Assembly: GCA_030841105.1 (NCBI GenBank)
Contig: JAVEDE010000067.1
Coordinates: forward strand, 1 to 34,412
Source of the DNA: Pyrinomonadaceae bacterium
Lineage (GTDB): Bacteria; Acidobacteriota; Blastocatellia; Pyrinomonadales; Pyrinomonadaceae
Direction of reading: 5' to 3'
Length of the DNA: 34,412 nt
Below the pieces are notes generated by a model. That model was not told the origin of the DNA. It saw only the letters and a list, made by a program, of their open reading frames with translations, and searched no databases. Positions 19,666-27,986 of this stretch are shown here, piece by piece. Each line of letters opens with the position of its first letter. Positions within the stretch are counted from its first letter, which is position 1. Both the position numbers and the translations under genes were made by a program.

Positions 19666-20037
19666 ATGTCCGAGGAGAAAACCAACACCCTCTATCGCCC
19701 GGTCGGCGAAAATGAATTGCGCCTGATCCGCGAAAGCGGCTTTCGGGAATTTCCGCCGCGCCTGCCCGAACAACCGATCTTCTACCCCGTGCTCAACGAG
19801 GAATACGCTACGCAGATCGCGCGCGACTGGAACGCGAAGTTAAACGCCGAGCGCGTCGGCTACGTCACGCGCTTTCAGGTGCGCAAGGAGTTTCTCGAAC
19901 GCTACGAGCGGCAGACGGTCGGCGGCTCAATTCATCAGGAGTTATGGATTCCCGCCGAAGAGTTGCCCGAATTCAATCGGAATATCGTGGGGCTGATAGA
20001 AGTAATCGCGCAGTTTAATGGCGGTGAGCAGAACTAG
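19666..20037 (+). CDS. Small conserved protein of the type annotated 'ADP-ribosylation/crystallin J1'
   Basis: A 123-aa protein starting at ATG 19666, 8 nt after the previous stop, with GAGGAG about 10 nt upstream inside the previous gene. The sequence carries LYRPVGENEL, FPPRLPEQPIFYPVLNEEYA and IHQELWIPAEELPEFN, characteristic from memory of a compact family often labelled ADP-ribosylation/crystallin J1 in actinobacteria and proteobacteria. That label is unreliable and no enzymatic function is established from sequence. No signal or membrane segment. Last gene of the plus-strand cluster; it converges with the cysteine dioxygenase gene, 37 nt apart. Confidence 0.8.
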   Translation: MSEEKTNTLYRPVGENELRLIRESGFREFPPRLPEQPIFYPVLNEEYATQIARDWNAKLNAERVGYVTRFQVRKEFLERYERQTVGGSIHQELWIPAEELPEFNRNIVGLIEVIAQFNGGEQN

Positions 20038-20074
20038 CGGACTCGCGTGAAAGCGCAAGGTGTGAAGCTGCGGT

Positions 20075-20668
20075 TTACCCGTTCGCAGGGTTCGCGGGGT
20101 CGTCCGGCCAACACTCGCCGACTTCCGCGCTGCCGAGTTGGTAGGTGTTGATGACGCGTAAGGGCGGCGCGTAGACGTGGATCGTGATCATCCGTTCGAC
20201 GTTGCCGTCGGCGTTGCCGATGCGGTGTATGTCCGGCACGTCCGTCCCCGTCACCTCCCCGGCGGCGCGCGCATGCGTCTCGGCAGAGACTACTTCGCCC
20301 GCTTCGTTCATGGCGAAAATTTCTTCCTCCATCGCGCCCTCGCAGATGCGGATCGCGCCGTAAGAGCCGTTGTGATCGTGGATGGCGGTGCGGTGTCCGG
20401 GCAACCAGCAGAGGACGAGCATCTCGCACAACTCGCTGCGGAAGATGCGATGGCGCGTGTAAGTGTTCGGCTTGAAGCCGAGGTGCGGGCGCAACTCTTC
20501 GGGGTCTAACTCCAGACGCCGCAAGAGCGCGTCGAGTTCGCTCTGCGTGGGCGCGACGGTCAGCGCGTCGAGCGCGGCGGTGAGTGCGGCGAGCGTGAAG
20601 CGGCGCGTCTGTTCCGGTTCGCCCGTCGTGGGCACGGGCGTGTTCGTCTGCGTGACATTCGTGGACAT
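20075..20668 (-). CDS. cdo: Cysteine dioxygenase type I
   Basis: This cytoplasmic non-haem iron enzyme oxidises L-cysteine to cysteine sulfinate with O2. The 197-aa protein has the cupin-fold 3-His site: H97 and H99 (AIHDHNGS) and H148 (DIHRIGN). R72 in YTRHRI matches the substrate-carboxylate arginine and Y166 in HVYAPPL the active-site tyrosine. The residue equivalent to the mammalian crosslinked cysteine is Gly104, as is usual in bacterial members. The start ATG 20668 has GGAAG about 10 nt upstream. A related thiol dioxygenase (mercaptopropionate type) is less likely because R72 is kept. It stands alone on the minus strand between converging and tandem neighbours. Confidence 0.88.
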   Translation of the reverse strand: MSTNVTQTNTPVPTTGEPEQTRRFTLAALTAALDALTVAPTQSELDALLRRLELDPEELRPHLGFKPNTYTRHRIFRSELCEMLVLCWLPGHRTAIHDHNGSYGAIRICEGAMEEEIFAMNEAGEVVSAETHARAAGEVTGTDVPDIHRIGNADGNVERMITIHVYAPPLRVINTYQLGSAEVGECWPDDPANPANG

Positions 20669-20775
20669 AAAAAATTCTTCCGGGGGAACAAACTGTGTGG
20701 AGTTGCCGCGTGCGGCGTTGCGGGGAAGTTTTACGACGAACGGCGCGGGCTAGTCAAATACGACCGGGCGAACTT

Positions 20776-20803
20776 AGCGTGCGCGCGTCGCATCGCACGC
20801 GCT
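20776..20803 (-). terminator. Possible hairpin terminator of lpxC
   Basis: A GC-rich stem of about 10 bp with one mismatch and one wobble spans the lpxC stop codon (TAG at 20804-20802). No T-tract follows, so the call is weak. Confidence 0.3.
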
Positions 20804-21689
20804 AGTCGCCGTGCGCGTTGGCGTAGGCGGCGACGGGCATGTCAACCACCTCCCACGCCGTGTCGTCGCGCAAGAGTTTCGTCATCAGCATGGCGTGGAA
20901 GAGGTGGCCGCTGCGTTCGGCGCGGAGGCGTCCGAGGAGCGGCATGCCGAGCAGCGCGAAGTCGCCGATGATGTCGAGAATTTTGTGGCGCACAAACTCG
21001 TCGCGCGTGCGCAAGTCCGTCTCGTTGAGCATGCCTTCGGGCGTGAGCACGATGGCGTTGTCAATCGAGCCGCCGCGGATCAGGTTGGCGCGGCGCAGGG
21101 CTTCGATCTCCTCTGTGAAGCCGAAGGTGCGCGCCGACGCGATCTCGCGCCCGAAGGCGTTCGCTTCGAGCGCGTCGAACAGCATGTGCTGTGTGCCGAT
21201 GAGCGGGTGCGGGAAATCAATCATGCAGTCAATCTCGAACCCCTCGCACGGCTCGACGCTCATCCGCCGCTTCCCTTCGGCCACAGACACACGCTTCGTC
21301 ACGCGCAAGGCAAGCCGCGTCGCCGGTTGCTCGACGATACCGACCCGTTCGATCAACTCGGTGAACGCTTCGGCCGAACCGTCCATGATCGGGAGTTCGA
21401 GATTGTCCACTTCGACGTAGGCGTTGTCCACGCCGCCGCCGCGCAGGGCGGCGAGCAAGTGTTCGACCGTGGAGAGCGTCACGCCTTTGCGCATCAGCGT
21501 CGTCGCGTAACTCGAATGCGCGACATGTTCGACCGTGGCGGGAATCTCGAAGTTGTCGAGGTCGGCGCGCAGGAAGATGTAGCCGGTGTCGGGCGGCGCG
21601 GGCAGCAGGCGCACATGGACGGGGACGCCCGTGTGCAATCCCAACCCGCTCGTCTCGACGGGCGCGGCAATCGTGGTCTGTTTAATCAA
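20802..21689 (-). CDS. lpxC: UDP-3-O-acyl-N-acetylglucosamine deacetylase
   Basis: The committed zinc-dependent step of lipid A synthesis. The 295-aa length is typical. Motifs: GLGLHTG (residues 15-21), STVEHLLAAL with zinc ligand H77 and base E76, ELPIMDGSA (98-106), RTFGF (187-191), DEFVRHKILDIIGD with ligands H235 and D239, and SGHLFHAM with H262. The start is TTG at 21689-21687: the next methionine lies far inside the fold, and no in-frame ATG occurs nearby upstream. An AAAGGA lies about 13 nt upstream of the TTG, rather far. A short ATG frame starting at 21703 ends in a TGA overlapping this TTG. Divergent from polA across a hairpin region. Confidence 0.93.
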   Translation of the reverse strand: MIKQTTIAAPVETSGLGLHTGVPVHVRLLPAPPDTGYIFLRADLDNFEIPATVEHVAHSSYATTLMRKGVTLSTVEHLLAALRGGGVDNAYVEVDNLELPIMDGSAEAFTELIERVGIVEQPATRLALRVTKRVSVAEGKRRMSVEPCEGFEIDCMIDFPHPLIGTQHMLFDALEANAFGREIASARTFGFTEEIEALRRANLIRGGSIDNAIVLTPEGMLNETDLRTRDEFVRHKILDIIGDFALLGMPLLGRLRAERSGHLFHAMLMTKLLRDDTAWEVVDMPVAAYANAHGD

Positions 21690-21908
21690 GTGCGCGGGCG
21701 CATCCTTTCGGCGTTGCGGCGGAGGCTAAAAGTATTCTGCGAGGACACGACAATCACCATGACGACAATAACAACGGCAACGCCCGTGCCGCGACGCGCA
21801 AACTCCGATAACCCGCGCAAAGGGCGACCCGGCGACGGCGCACTCGCGCCCGACTGTGGCGCGGTCACCACACACGCCCTGCCCCCACTGCGGCAGATGC
21901 GCCACACT

Positions 21909-22043
21909 TTAAAAGCCGTGAATCGTGAATCGTCAATCGTGAAGAGAAAAAACGAAGCGGGTTTTCTCTGTTCACGATTGACGATTCACGACTCACGGCT
22001 TTTAAGTCCATTCACGATTGACGATTCACGATTCACGGTTTTA
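21909..22043. repeat. Three-arm heptamer repeat between lpxC and polA
   Basis: Left arm 21909-21950 pairs almost perfectly with 21962-22005. Its core is the word GTGAATC (21918 and 21925), then GTCAATC. A third copy in the orientation of the right arm follows at 22011-22043, so the left arm can pair with either. It lies in the divergent promoter region, 41 nt before polA. Confidence 0.88.
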
Positions 22044-22083
22044 TCTTGTCACCCGCCAGCGCTTCTCATATCATCCTTGAGAA

Positions 22084-24822
22084 ATGCCGAGTAAAAAATC
22101 TGCCGCCGCCGCCGAGACGCCGCCGGAGCGCGTCTTTCTCATAGACTCTTTCTCGCACATCTTCCGCGCGTTCTTCGCGCCGATGGGCGGGCGCACAGAA
22201 CCTTTGACGAGCAGTTCGGGACAGGTCACGCAGGCCGTCTTCGTCTTCACGAACATGCTGCGCAAGCTCCTCGCAGACGAACAGCCGCACTATCTCGCCG
22301 CCGTCTTCGAGTCCGAAGTGCCGACCTTCCGGCACGACATGAACGTGGGCTACAAGGCCAACCGCGCCGAGATGCCGGACGAACTCGCGTCGCAGATTCC
22401 GTTCATCATGCGCGTCTGCGAGGCGTACAACGTGCCCATCCTGAGCGTCCCCGGCTTCGAGGCCGACGACGTGATCGGCGCGCTCGCCGTGCAGGCGGCG
22501 CAGCAAGGCTTGCAGGCCGTCATCGTCTCGAACGACAAGGACATGTGCCAGCTCGTCAGCGATCCTTTGATCGTCTGCATGCGGCAGAACTCGCAGAACG
22601 TCAAACGCAAGGAACCCGTGCCGCCCGTCGAGTGGTGCGACGAGGCTTGGGTCGAGAACAAGTTCGGCGTGCCGCCCGCGCAGATCGTTGACCTGCTCGG
22701 CCTGATGGGCGACGCGGTTGACAACATCCCCGGCGCACCCGGCATCGGCGCGAAGGGCGCTGTTGCAGTCGTCAAACAGTTCGGCTCGATTGAGCGCGCG
22801 CTCGAAGGGTGGGAAGAGGTCAAGCACAAGACCTACCGCGAGTCTCTGCGCGACAACGCGGCGCTCATCCGCCAGTCGCTCGAACTCGCCACGATCAAAA
22901 CCGACGTCAACATCAAACTCGACCTCGACCAATTGCGCGCCAAGCCGCCCGACCGCGCCGCCGCCTACAAACTTTTCCGCGAACTCGAATTTCAGACGCT
23001 CACGCGCGAATTCGCCGATGCCGCCTCCGGGCTGGAAGGCGAGGCGCACGCGCGCCGCTACACGCGCATCACCACGCGCGACGCGCTAGACGATCTCGTG
23101 CGTAAACTCTGGGACGTGGATCACTGGAGCTTCGCCGTCGCCGATTCGACCCCGGCGGGCGCGGGGCAACAGGGCGCGAGCCGCGATCAGGCTCAGCCTT
23201 CGGGCGTCGCCATCTCCACGGCCGCGCACACTTCCGCCTTCATAGATTTTGAAACTTTCGAGGGCGGGCGCGACGCAGCCGTCGAACCCTTGCGCGACGT
23301 GCTCGCCAACGGTTTGCTCTCGAAGTCCGTCCACGATCTCAAACGCGCAGTCGCTTTGCTCGCGCAGTTGAATATAGAGATCGAGGGCGTCACGGACGAC
23401 ACTCTGCTCGCGGCCTACCTGCTCGATCCGATTCGCAGCAAGTACGACCTCGCAGACCTCGCGCGCGAGGCCGTCAACGCCGACGGCTGGACGGAAGAGC
23501 CGCCCGAAGGTTGGTCGGCCGCCCACTGGCGCGCGGCCGAAGCCGCCGACTTCACCGTGCAGACCGCAGACGTTTTGCACGGCCGCATACTCGAACAGGG
23601 ACTCGAAGCCATCTACAACGAGATCGAACTGCCGCTCGCGCCGCTCCTCCACCGCATGGAGCACGCTGGTCTTCGTGTGGACACGCAGGTGCTCGGCGAC
23701 CTGTCGGCCTTCTTCGGCGCGGAGTTGGAGAAACTCACCGCGCGCATCTATGCCGAGGCGGGGCGCGAGTTTAAGATCAACTCGCCCAAGCAGGTCGGCG
23801 AAGTCCTGGAAGAGTTGAACATCAGTTCGGGGCGCAAGACTTCGACCGGGCAGGTCTCGACCAACCGCTCCGTGCTCGACGAACTCGCGCTCAAGTATGA
23901 ACTCCCGCGCCTCATCATCGAGTACCGCGAACTCGACAAACTCAAGACGACTTACACCGACGCGCTCCCCGCGCTGCTCGGCGCGGACGGCCGCATCCAC
24001 AGTCAACTCAACCAGACCGTGACGGCCACCGGCCGCCTCAGTTCGAGCGAGCCGAATCTGCAAAACATTCCCATCCGCACCGAACTCGGCCGCCGCATCC
24101 GCCGTGCCTTCATCCCCGACAAGGGTTCGGTCTTCGTCTCCGCCGACTACTCGCAACTCGAACTGCGCCTCTTAGCGCACATCACGCGCGACCCCGTGAT
24201 GCTCGACGCCTTCCAGAAGGGCGAAGACATCCACACGCGCACCGCCCAACTCGTCTTCGGCGCGAAGACCAAAGAGGAACTCAAAGAGAAGCGACGCTTC
24301 GCCAAGATCGTCAACTTCGCCATCGCCTACGCCGTCGAACCCTTCGGCCTCTCGGCGCGCGTCGGCATCTCGCGCAAAGAGGCGCGGCAGGTGATTGACG
24401 ACTTCTACAAAACTTACAAGGGCGTGCGCGAGTTCATGGACAAGATTCCCGAAGAGGCGCGCCAGCACGGACTCGTGCGCTCGATCTACGGGCGCATCCG
24501 CCCGCTCCCGACCATCAACGACCGCAACGGCCAAGTGCGCGCCCGCGCCGAACGCGAAGCCATCAACATGCCCATTCAAGGGACGGCGAGCGACATCGTG
24601 AAGATCGCGATGCTCAAGGTGGAGGACGCTTTGCGGCGCGAGAACTTGGAGGCGCGGATGGTGATGCAGGTGCACGACGAGTTGCTCGTCGAAGCGCCGG
24701 AGCGTGAGGCCGAGCAGGTCATCGCCATCCTCAAGCGCGAGATGGAGTCGGCCGTCGAACTCGACGTGCCCCTCGATGTCGAAGCGGGCACGGGCAGCAA
24801 TTGGATGGACGTTAAGAAGTGA
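22084..24822 (+). CDS. polA: DNA polymerase I, proofreading domain degenerate
   Basis: A 912-aa protein with the three-part PolA layout. The 5' nuclease (about 16-310) is intact: FLIDSFSHIFRAFFA, GFEADDVIGALA, SNDKDMCQL, GDAVDNIPGAPGIGAKG. The 3'-5' exonuclease-like region (about 340-520) has lost its acidic residues: the DTE motif reads FAVADS (near 349) and the second motif reads HDLKRA, so proofreading is not expected, as in Taq and Bst enzymes. The polymerase domain has motif A with D688 (SADYSQLELR), an O-helix with R737, K741, F745 and Y749, and motif C H864-D865-E866. In the O-helix, the glycines usually following F745 and Y749 are alanines (A746, A750). No strong Shine-Dalgarno precedes ATG 22084. 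The TGA stop lies within the following heptamer array. Confidence 0.95.
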   Translation: MPSKKSAAAAETPPERVFLIDSFSHIFRAFFAPMGGRTEPLTSSSGQVTQAVFVFTNMLRKLLADEQPHYLAAVFESEVPTFRHDMNVGYKANRAEMPDELASQIPFIMRVCEAYNVPILSVPGFEADDVIGALAVQAAQQGLQAVIVSNDKDMCQLVSDPLIVCMRQNSQNVKRKEPVPPVEWCDEAWVENKFGVPPAQIVDLLGLMGDAVDNIPGAPGIGAKGAVAVVKQFGSIERALEGWEEVKHKTYRESLRDNAALIRQSLELATIKTDVNIKLDLDQLRAKPPDRAAAYKLFRELEFQTLTREFADAASGLEGEAHARRYTRITTRDALDDLVRKLWDVDHWSFAVADSTPAGAGQQGASRDQAQPSGVAISTAAHTSAFIDFETFEGGRDAAVEPLRDVLANGLLSKSVHDLKRAVALLAQLNIEIEGVTDDTLLAAYLLDPIRSKYDLADLAREAVNADGWTEEPPEGWSAAHWRAAEAADFTVQTADVLHGRILEQGLEAIYNEIELPLAPLLHRMEHAGLRVDTQVLGDLSAFFGAELEKLTARIYAEAGREFKINSPKQVGEVLEELNISSGRKTSTGQVSTNRSVLDELALKYELPRLIIEYRELDKLKTTYTDALPALLGADGRIHSQLNQTVTATGRLSSSEPNLQNIPIRTELGRRIRRAFIPDKGSVFVSADYSQLELRLLAHITRDPVMLDAFQKGEDIHTRTAQLVFGAKTKEELKEKRRFAKIVNFAIAYAVEPFGLSARVGISRKEARQVIDDFYKTYKGVREFMDKIPEEARQHGLVRSIYGRIRPLPTINDRNGQVRARAEREAINMPIQGTASDIVKIAMLKVEDALRRENLEARMVMQVHDELLVEAPEREAEQVIAILKREMESAVELDVPLDVEAGTGSNWMDVKK

Positions 24823-24900
24823 CGAGTGAGAAGTGACGAGTGACAAGTTAAATCCAAAACTTGTCTTTAACTCGTCACTAGTCACTTGTCACTCGTCACT
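24818..24900. repeat. Heptamer-built inverted repeat between polA and the histidine kinase
   Basis: Arms 24818-24852 and 24866-24900 pair over 35 bp with three mismatches. The arm is five words: AGTGACG, AGTGAGA, then AGTGACG and AGTGACA, then AGTTAAA. The polA stop TGA (24820-24822) is bases 3-5 of the first word. The right arm ends 6 nt before the kinase ATG. Confidence 0.88.
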
Positions 24901-24906
24901 GTTTTC

Positions 24907-26775
24907 ATGTCTGAAGAACAGCAACCCAAAGACGAGGGCGACGCGGGCGGCGGGCGCGTGGTGTATAGCCGCCTGCCGACGGCTGCGGAGGAAGACGCGC
25001 GTGCGGCGGCAGAGCGTCCGGCGGCGGTCACGGTCAGCCTGCCGTCGTTCGCGCGCGAGCCGCTTGCGCCGACGTTGCCGACGCTCGTCGTCGCGTTCGT
25101 GCTGCTCGTCCTGTTGGTGCTCGGTCTCGGCTATTCGAGCGTGAACAGGGTGGAGTCGGTGAGCGAGGAGGTGCAGCGGCGCGACCAGCAGTTGGCCGAC
25201 CGCACGCAACTCTTGAACAACCTGCGCAGCGCGCTCGCCCAACTCGACACAGAGGCGCGCGAACGCGGCACGCGCCAACTCGGCGGCGGCATCGTCAACC
25301 CGTTCGACCGCAAACTGCGCGCCGCGCGCGGCGACGTGGAGAAGCAACTCTACATGTTCGATCACCTGCCGCTCGCGCAGGACGAGCGCGGCAAGGCGTT
25401 CCGTGCGGACATAGCGAAGTACATCGAGAGCACGAAGGACGCCGAGCAGTACACCATCGAAGGCTTCAAAAACTATCGCCCGGTCGAGGCGGGCATGGAA
25501 GTTTTCTTCACACAGGTTAACAAGGAGCAGGAAGATTTACAGCGGCAGCGTCTGATGCTGTCGAACGAGTCGGCGCGGCGCATTCGTCTGCTGACGTGGA
25601 TCGCCGCACTGTTCAGCGCGCTCATCGCGGCCGCGACGATCTGGGAGGTACAGCGACGTTTCCGGCAGATGCGCCGCAGTCTCGAAGAGTCGCGGCGCGA
25701 GCGTCTGTTCAGTTCGCAGATGCTCGAAGGCATGGTCAGCGCGGTGGCGGCCGTTGACGGTCGCGGCGCGCTGCGTAGCGCGAACGCAGCCTTCTTCCGT
25801 CTCTTCCCCGACGCTGCGGTCGGCGCGCCCGTCCGTGACGCGTCACACGCGCCCGACGCGGCGAAGTTGTTCGCGGCCGCTGCGGGCGCGGCGCGCGCCG
25901 AGCACGTGACCTATCACGGCCGCTGGACTTTGACGGACGTGGAGGGCGAAGAGCGCACGTTTGAAGTCTACGCGTCGCCGCTCGAACTCGATGGCGGGCA
26001 CGGGCAGATCATGTCGCTCGTGGACGTGACGAAGACGGTCGCGACCGAGACCGAACTGCGCCACAAGGCTTCGCTCGCGGCCGTCGGGCAGGCGGCGGCG
26101 CAGGTGGCGCACGAGATCAAAAATCCGCTGGGGAGCATCCGCCTCGGCGTGGCGATGCTGCGCGACATGACCCAGCCCGGCGAAGCGCACGACACGATTG
26201 ATCTCGTCGAACGCGGCATTGACCACTTGAATAAGCTGACGGTTGACGTGACGAACTTTTCGCGCGGTAAAGAGTTGTCGCTGGAGCGCGCCAACCTGCA
26301 CGAACTGCTCGATGCCAGCCTCGAACTCGTCGCCGAACAGATTCGCGCGAAGCACGCGCCCGTCGAACGTCACTACACGTCCGAGTCGCTCGCGGGTCAA
26401 CTCGATGCAGACCAACTGCGGCAGGTCTTCGTAAACCTGCTCGCCAACGCGCTCGACGCAGGGGAAGAGAACTCGCCCGTCTCGATCACGACCTCTCTCG
26501 TCGCGGCGCGCCCGTCCGGCGGGAACGGCGACGGCAACGGGGCGGCGGGTGCGCCGCGCGCGCGCGTCACCATCGCGGATCGCGGGCGCGGCATGGACGC
26601 GAAAACCCGCGCCCGCATCTTCGAGCCGTTCTACACGACCAAGAAACGCGGCACGGGTCTCGGCCTCGCTATCGTCAAGAAGATCGTGGAGCAGCACGGC
26701 GGCACGATTGCGGTCGAAAGCGCGGCGGGCGAAGGCACGCGCTTCCACGTCGAACTTCCGCTCGCGCAGAAGTAA
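24907..26775 (+). CDS. Membrane sensor histidine kinase
   Basis: A 622-aa protein from ATG 24907; an earlier GTG at 24886 would fall inside the heptamer hairpin. Residues 1-50 are cytoplasmic, TM1 is about 57-76 (LVVAFVLLVLLVLGLG), an extracytoplasmic helical sensor spans 80-225, TM2 is about 227-247, a PAS-like region 265-380, and HisKA has the phosphoacceptor H402 in AHEIKNPLGSI. The HATPase domain has the N-box with N514 (NLLANALDA), the G1 box DRGRGMD, an F-box FEPFYTTK and the G2 box GTGLGLAIVKK. All kinase motifs are intact. It resembles NtrB-type sensors in its H-box. No response regulator lies beside it, so it is an orphan. No Shine-Dalgarno is visible; the hairpin arm abuts the start. 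Confidence 0.92.
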   Translation: MSEEQQPKDEGDAGGGRVVYSRLPTAAEEDARAAAERPAAVTVSLPSFAREPLAPTLPTLVVAFVLLVLLVLGLGYSSVNRVESVSEEVQRRDQQLADRTQLLNNLRSALAQLDTEARERGTRQLGGGIVNPFDRKLRAARGDVEKQLYMFDHLPLAQDERGKAFRADIAKYIESTKDAEQYTIEGFKNYRPVEAGMEVFFTQVNKEQEDLQRQRLMLSNESARRIRLLTWIAALFSALIAAATIWEVQRRFRQMRRSLEESRRERLFSSQMLEGMVSAVAAVDGRGALRSANAAFFRLFPDAAVGAPVRDASHAPDAAKLFAAAAGAARAEHVTYHGRWTLTDVEGEERTFEVYASPLELDGGHGQIMSLVDVTKTVATETELRHKASLAAVGQAAAQVAHEIKNPLGSIRLGVAMLRDMTQPGEAHDTIDLVERGIDHLNKLTVDVTNFSRGKELSLERANLHELLDASLELVAEQIRAKHAPVERHYTSESLAGQLDADQLRQVFVNLLANALDAGEENSPVSITTSLVAARPSGGNGDGNGAAGAPRARVTIADRGRGMDAKTRARIFEPFYTTKKRGTGLGLAIVKKIVEQHGGTIAVESAAGEGTRFHVELPLAQK

Positions 26776-26788
26776 AGAACGCCGCCGA

Positions 26789-26903
26789 GACTCAAGGCTC
26801 ACCAACGCAGGCACATTGGACGCAGCAAGGGAACACAGAGAGAGTCGAACGCTCTTCTCCGTGCATCCCTCCGCGTCCTCTTGCGTCTAAGCGCGGTGAG
26901 AGT
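26789..26903. repeat. Degenerate hairpin with 8-bp periodicity
   Basis: The segment 26805-26844 is partly complementary to 26851-26886 (ACGCAGCAAGGGAACACAG against CTCCGTGCATCCCTCCGCGT), with outer pairing of ACTC/TCACC to GGTGAGAGT (26895-26903). Words of about 8 bp recur. It fills the first part of the 326-bp gap 26776-27101; the rest has no gene. Confidence 0.5.
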
Positions 26904-27101
26904 TACCGGCCACACCGGGCGCGCCTCGCCGTAGCGACATCATATAAAAACCGTCACAAGATTTTTCCCCATCGCCTGACCCTTTCCTGCCGCAAAGCGC
27001 GCGTTAATAGCTGAAGGGATATATCGGACACTAGATTCCCATGGGCGGTGGATCGGACATTGAAGGATGCCAGCCGCGACGACAAAGGAAAGGATAAGGA
27101 C

Positions 27102-27833
27102 ATGTTGAACACGATTCGTAAGTTTACGGCTATCGCCCTACTCGTCGGCACGGCCGTCGCGCCGGTTCCGGCTCAAAGCTATAGAAACTACAAAGAGGCG
27201 CAAGCCAGAAGAGAGAGGGAGATTCAAGCTTGCATGCGGCCGTCGGGAGTCGCATTCCAGAAGGCTGTCAGCAAAGCCCAGCACAATCTCAAGGAAGCTG
27301 AGCGCAAAGCCCAACAGGACTACAGCGCGGCGATGCACAAGGCCAAGACCGATGCCGCGCGCTCGGCCGCCAAGAAGGCTAAACAGGAAGCGTTGAGAAA
27401 CGCGCAGGATGAGTCCCGGCAGGCGCGTCGAGCCGCCGAGCAAGCCAGGCAGGAAGCAGAGCAGTCGTGCCGCAATCCGAAGCAGCCTGAGACGACGAAA
27501 AATAATCCCCCCAGCAGTACTGCCGAAGGAACTCTAGGGCACGGGCCGCGCGGGGGGAATCCCAGCGTGCGAATGGATTTGCGCGTCGTAGATGAAACCG
27601 GGAGACCCGTCAAGGGAGTGAAGACGAGATTGTGGTCTGAGCGTCAGAGCAACGGACTCTTATGCGAAACCATCCACACGACCGACGCGCTCGGCAAAGT
27701 GCTGATGAATCCGATTCATCTCACTAAGACCCTACAGTTGAAATTAGAAGCCAAGGGCTTTGAGCCACAAATGATTCAAGTTGATCCGTCGCAACTCGAC
27801 AGGCCGTTTATGGCGGTGTTGCAGGCAAACTAA
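27102..27833 (+). CDS. Secreted protein with charged coiled coil and C-terminal Ig-like domain
   Basis: ATG 27102 is chosen because AAGGATAAGG lies just upstream and a signal peptide follows (TIRKFTAIALLVGTAVAPVPA, cut near residue 25). The product is 243 aa. Residues 28-125 are highly charged and helical, a likely coiled coil with Ala/Lys/Glu/Gln repeats and cysteines at 44 and 123. A Pro/Asn/Thr linker (125-155) leads to a carboxypeptidase-regulatory-like domain (158-243: DLRVVDETGRPVKGVKTRL, TTDALGKV, KLEAKGFEP). The same fold is repeated in the giant surface protein. Base composition is visibly less GC-rich than its neighbours, which may mean later acquisition. It is monocistronic with a hairpin after the stop. 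Function unknown. Confidence 0.82.
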   Translation: MLNTIRKFTAIALLVGTAVAPVPAQSYRNYKEAQARREREIQACMRPSGVAFQKAVSKAQHNLKEAERKAQQDYSAAMHKAKTDAARSAAKKAKQEALRNAQDESRQARRAAEQARQEAEQSCRNPKQPETTKNNPPSSTAEGTLGHGPRGGNPSVRMDLRVVDETGRPVKGVKTRLWSERQSNGLLCETIHTTDALGKVLMNPIHLTKTLQLKLEAKGFEPQMIQVDPSQLDRPFMAVLQAN

Positions 27834-27852
27834 CCGTACTAAGTATCGCAAA

Positions 27853-27893
27853 GCAGCAGGGGCGCGCGAATAATTTTCGCGCGCCCCTGCTGC
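27853..27893 (+). terminator. Perfect 18-bp hairpin terminator
   Basis: Arms 27853-27870 and 27876-27893 are exact complements with loop TAATT, 19 nt after the stop. Only a weak T-rich tail follows. Confidence 0.7.
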
Positions 27894-27986
27894 TGCTGGT
27901 TTACGCAAGGCGACGAGCACGCCTGCGATCCCGCAATTTGATTCGCCGGGTGAGGCGCGCCGCAAACAGGCGCGCGAGATGTTTGC

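Noticed and set aside
20811..22094. A 427-codon plus-strand frame opposite lpxC
   Set aside because: LpxC on the other strand has all its motifs; this frame shows none and runs through the heptamer repeat.
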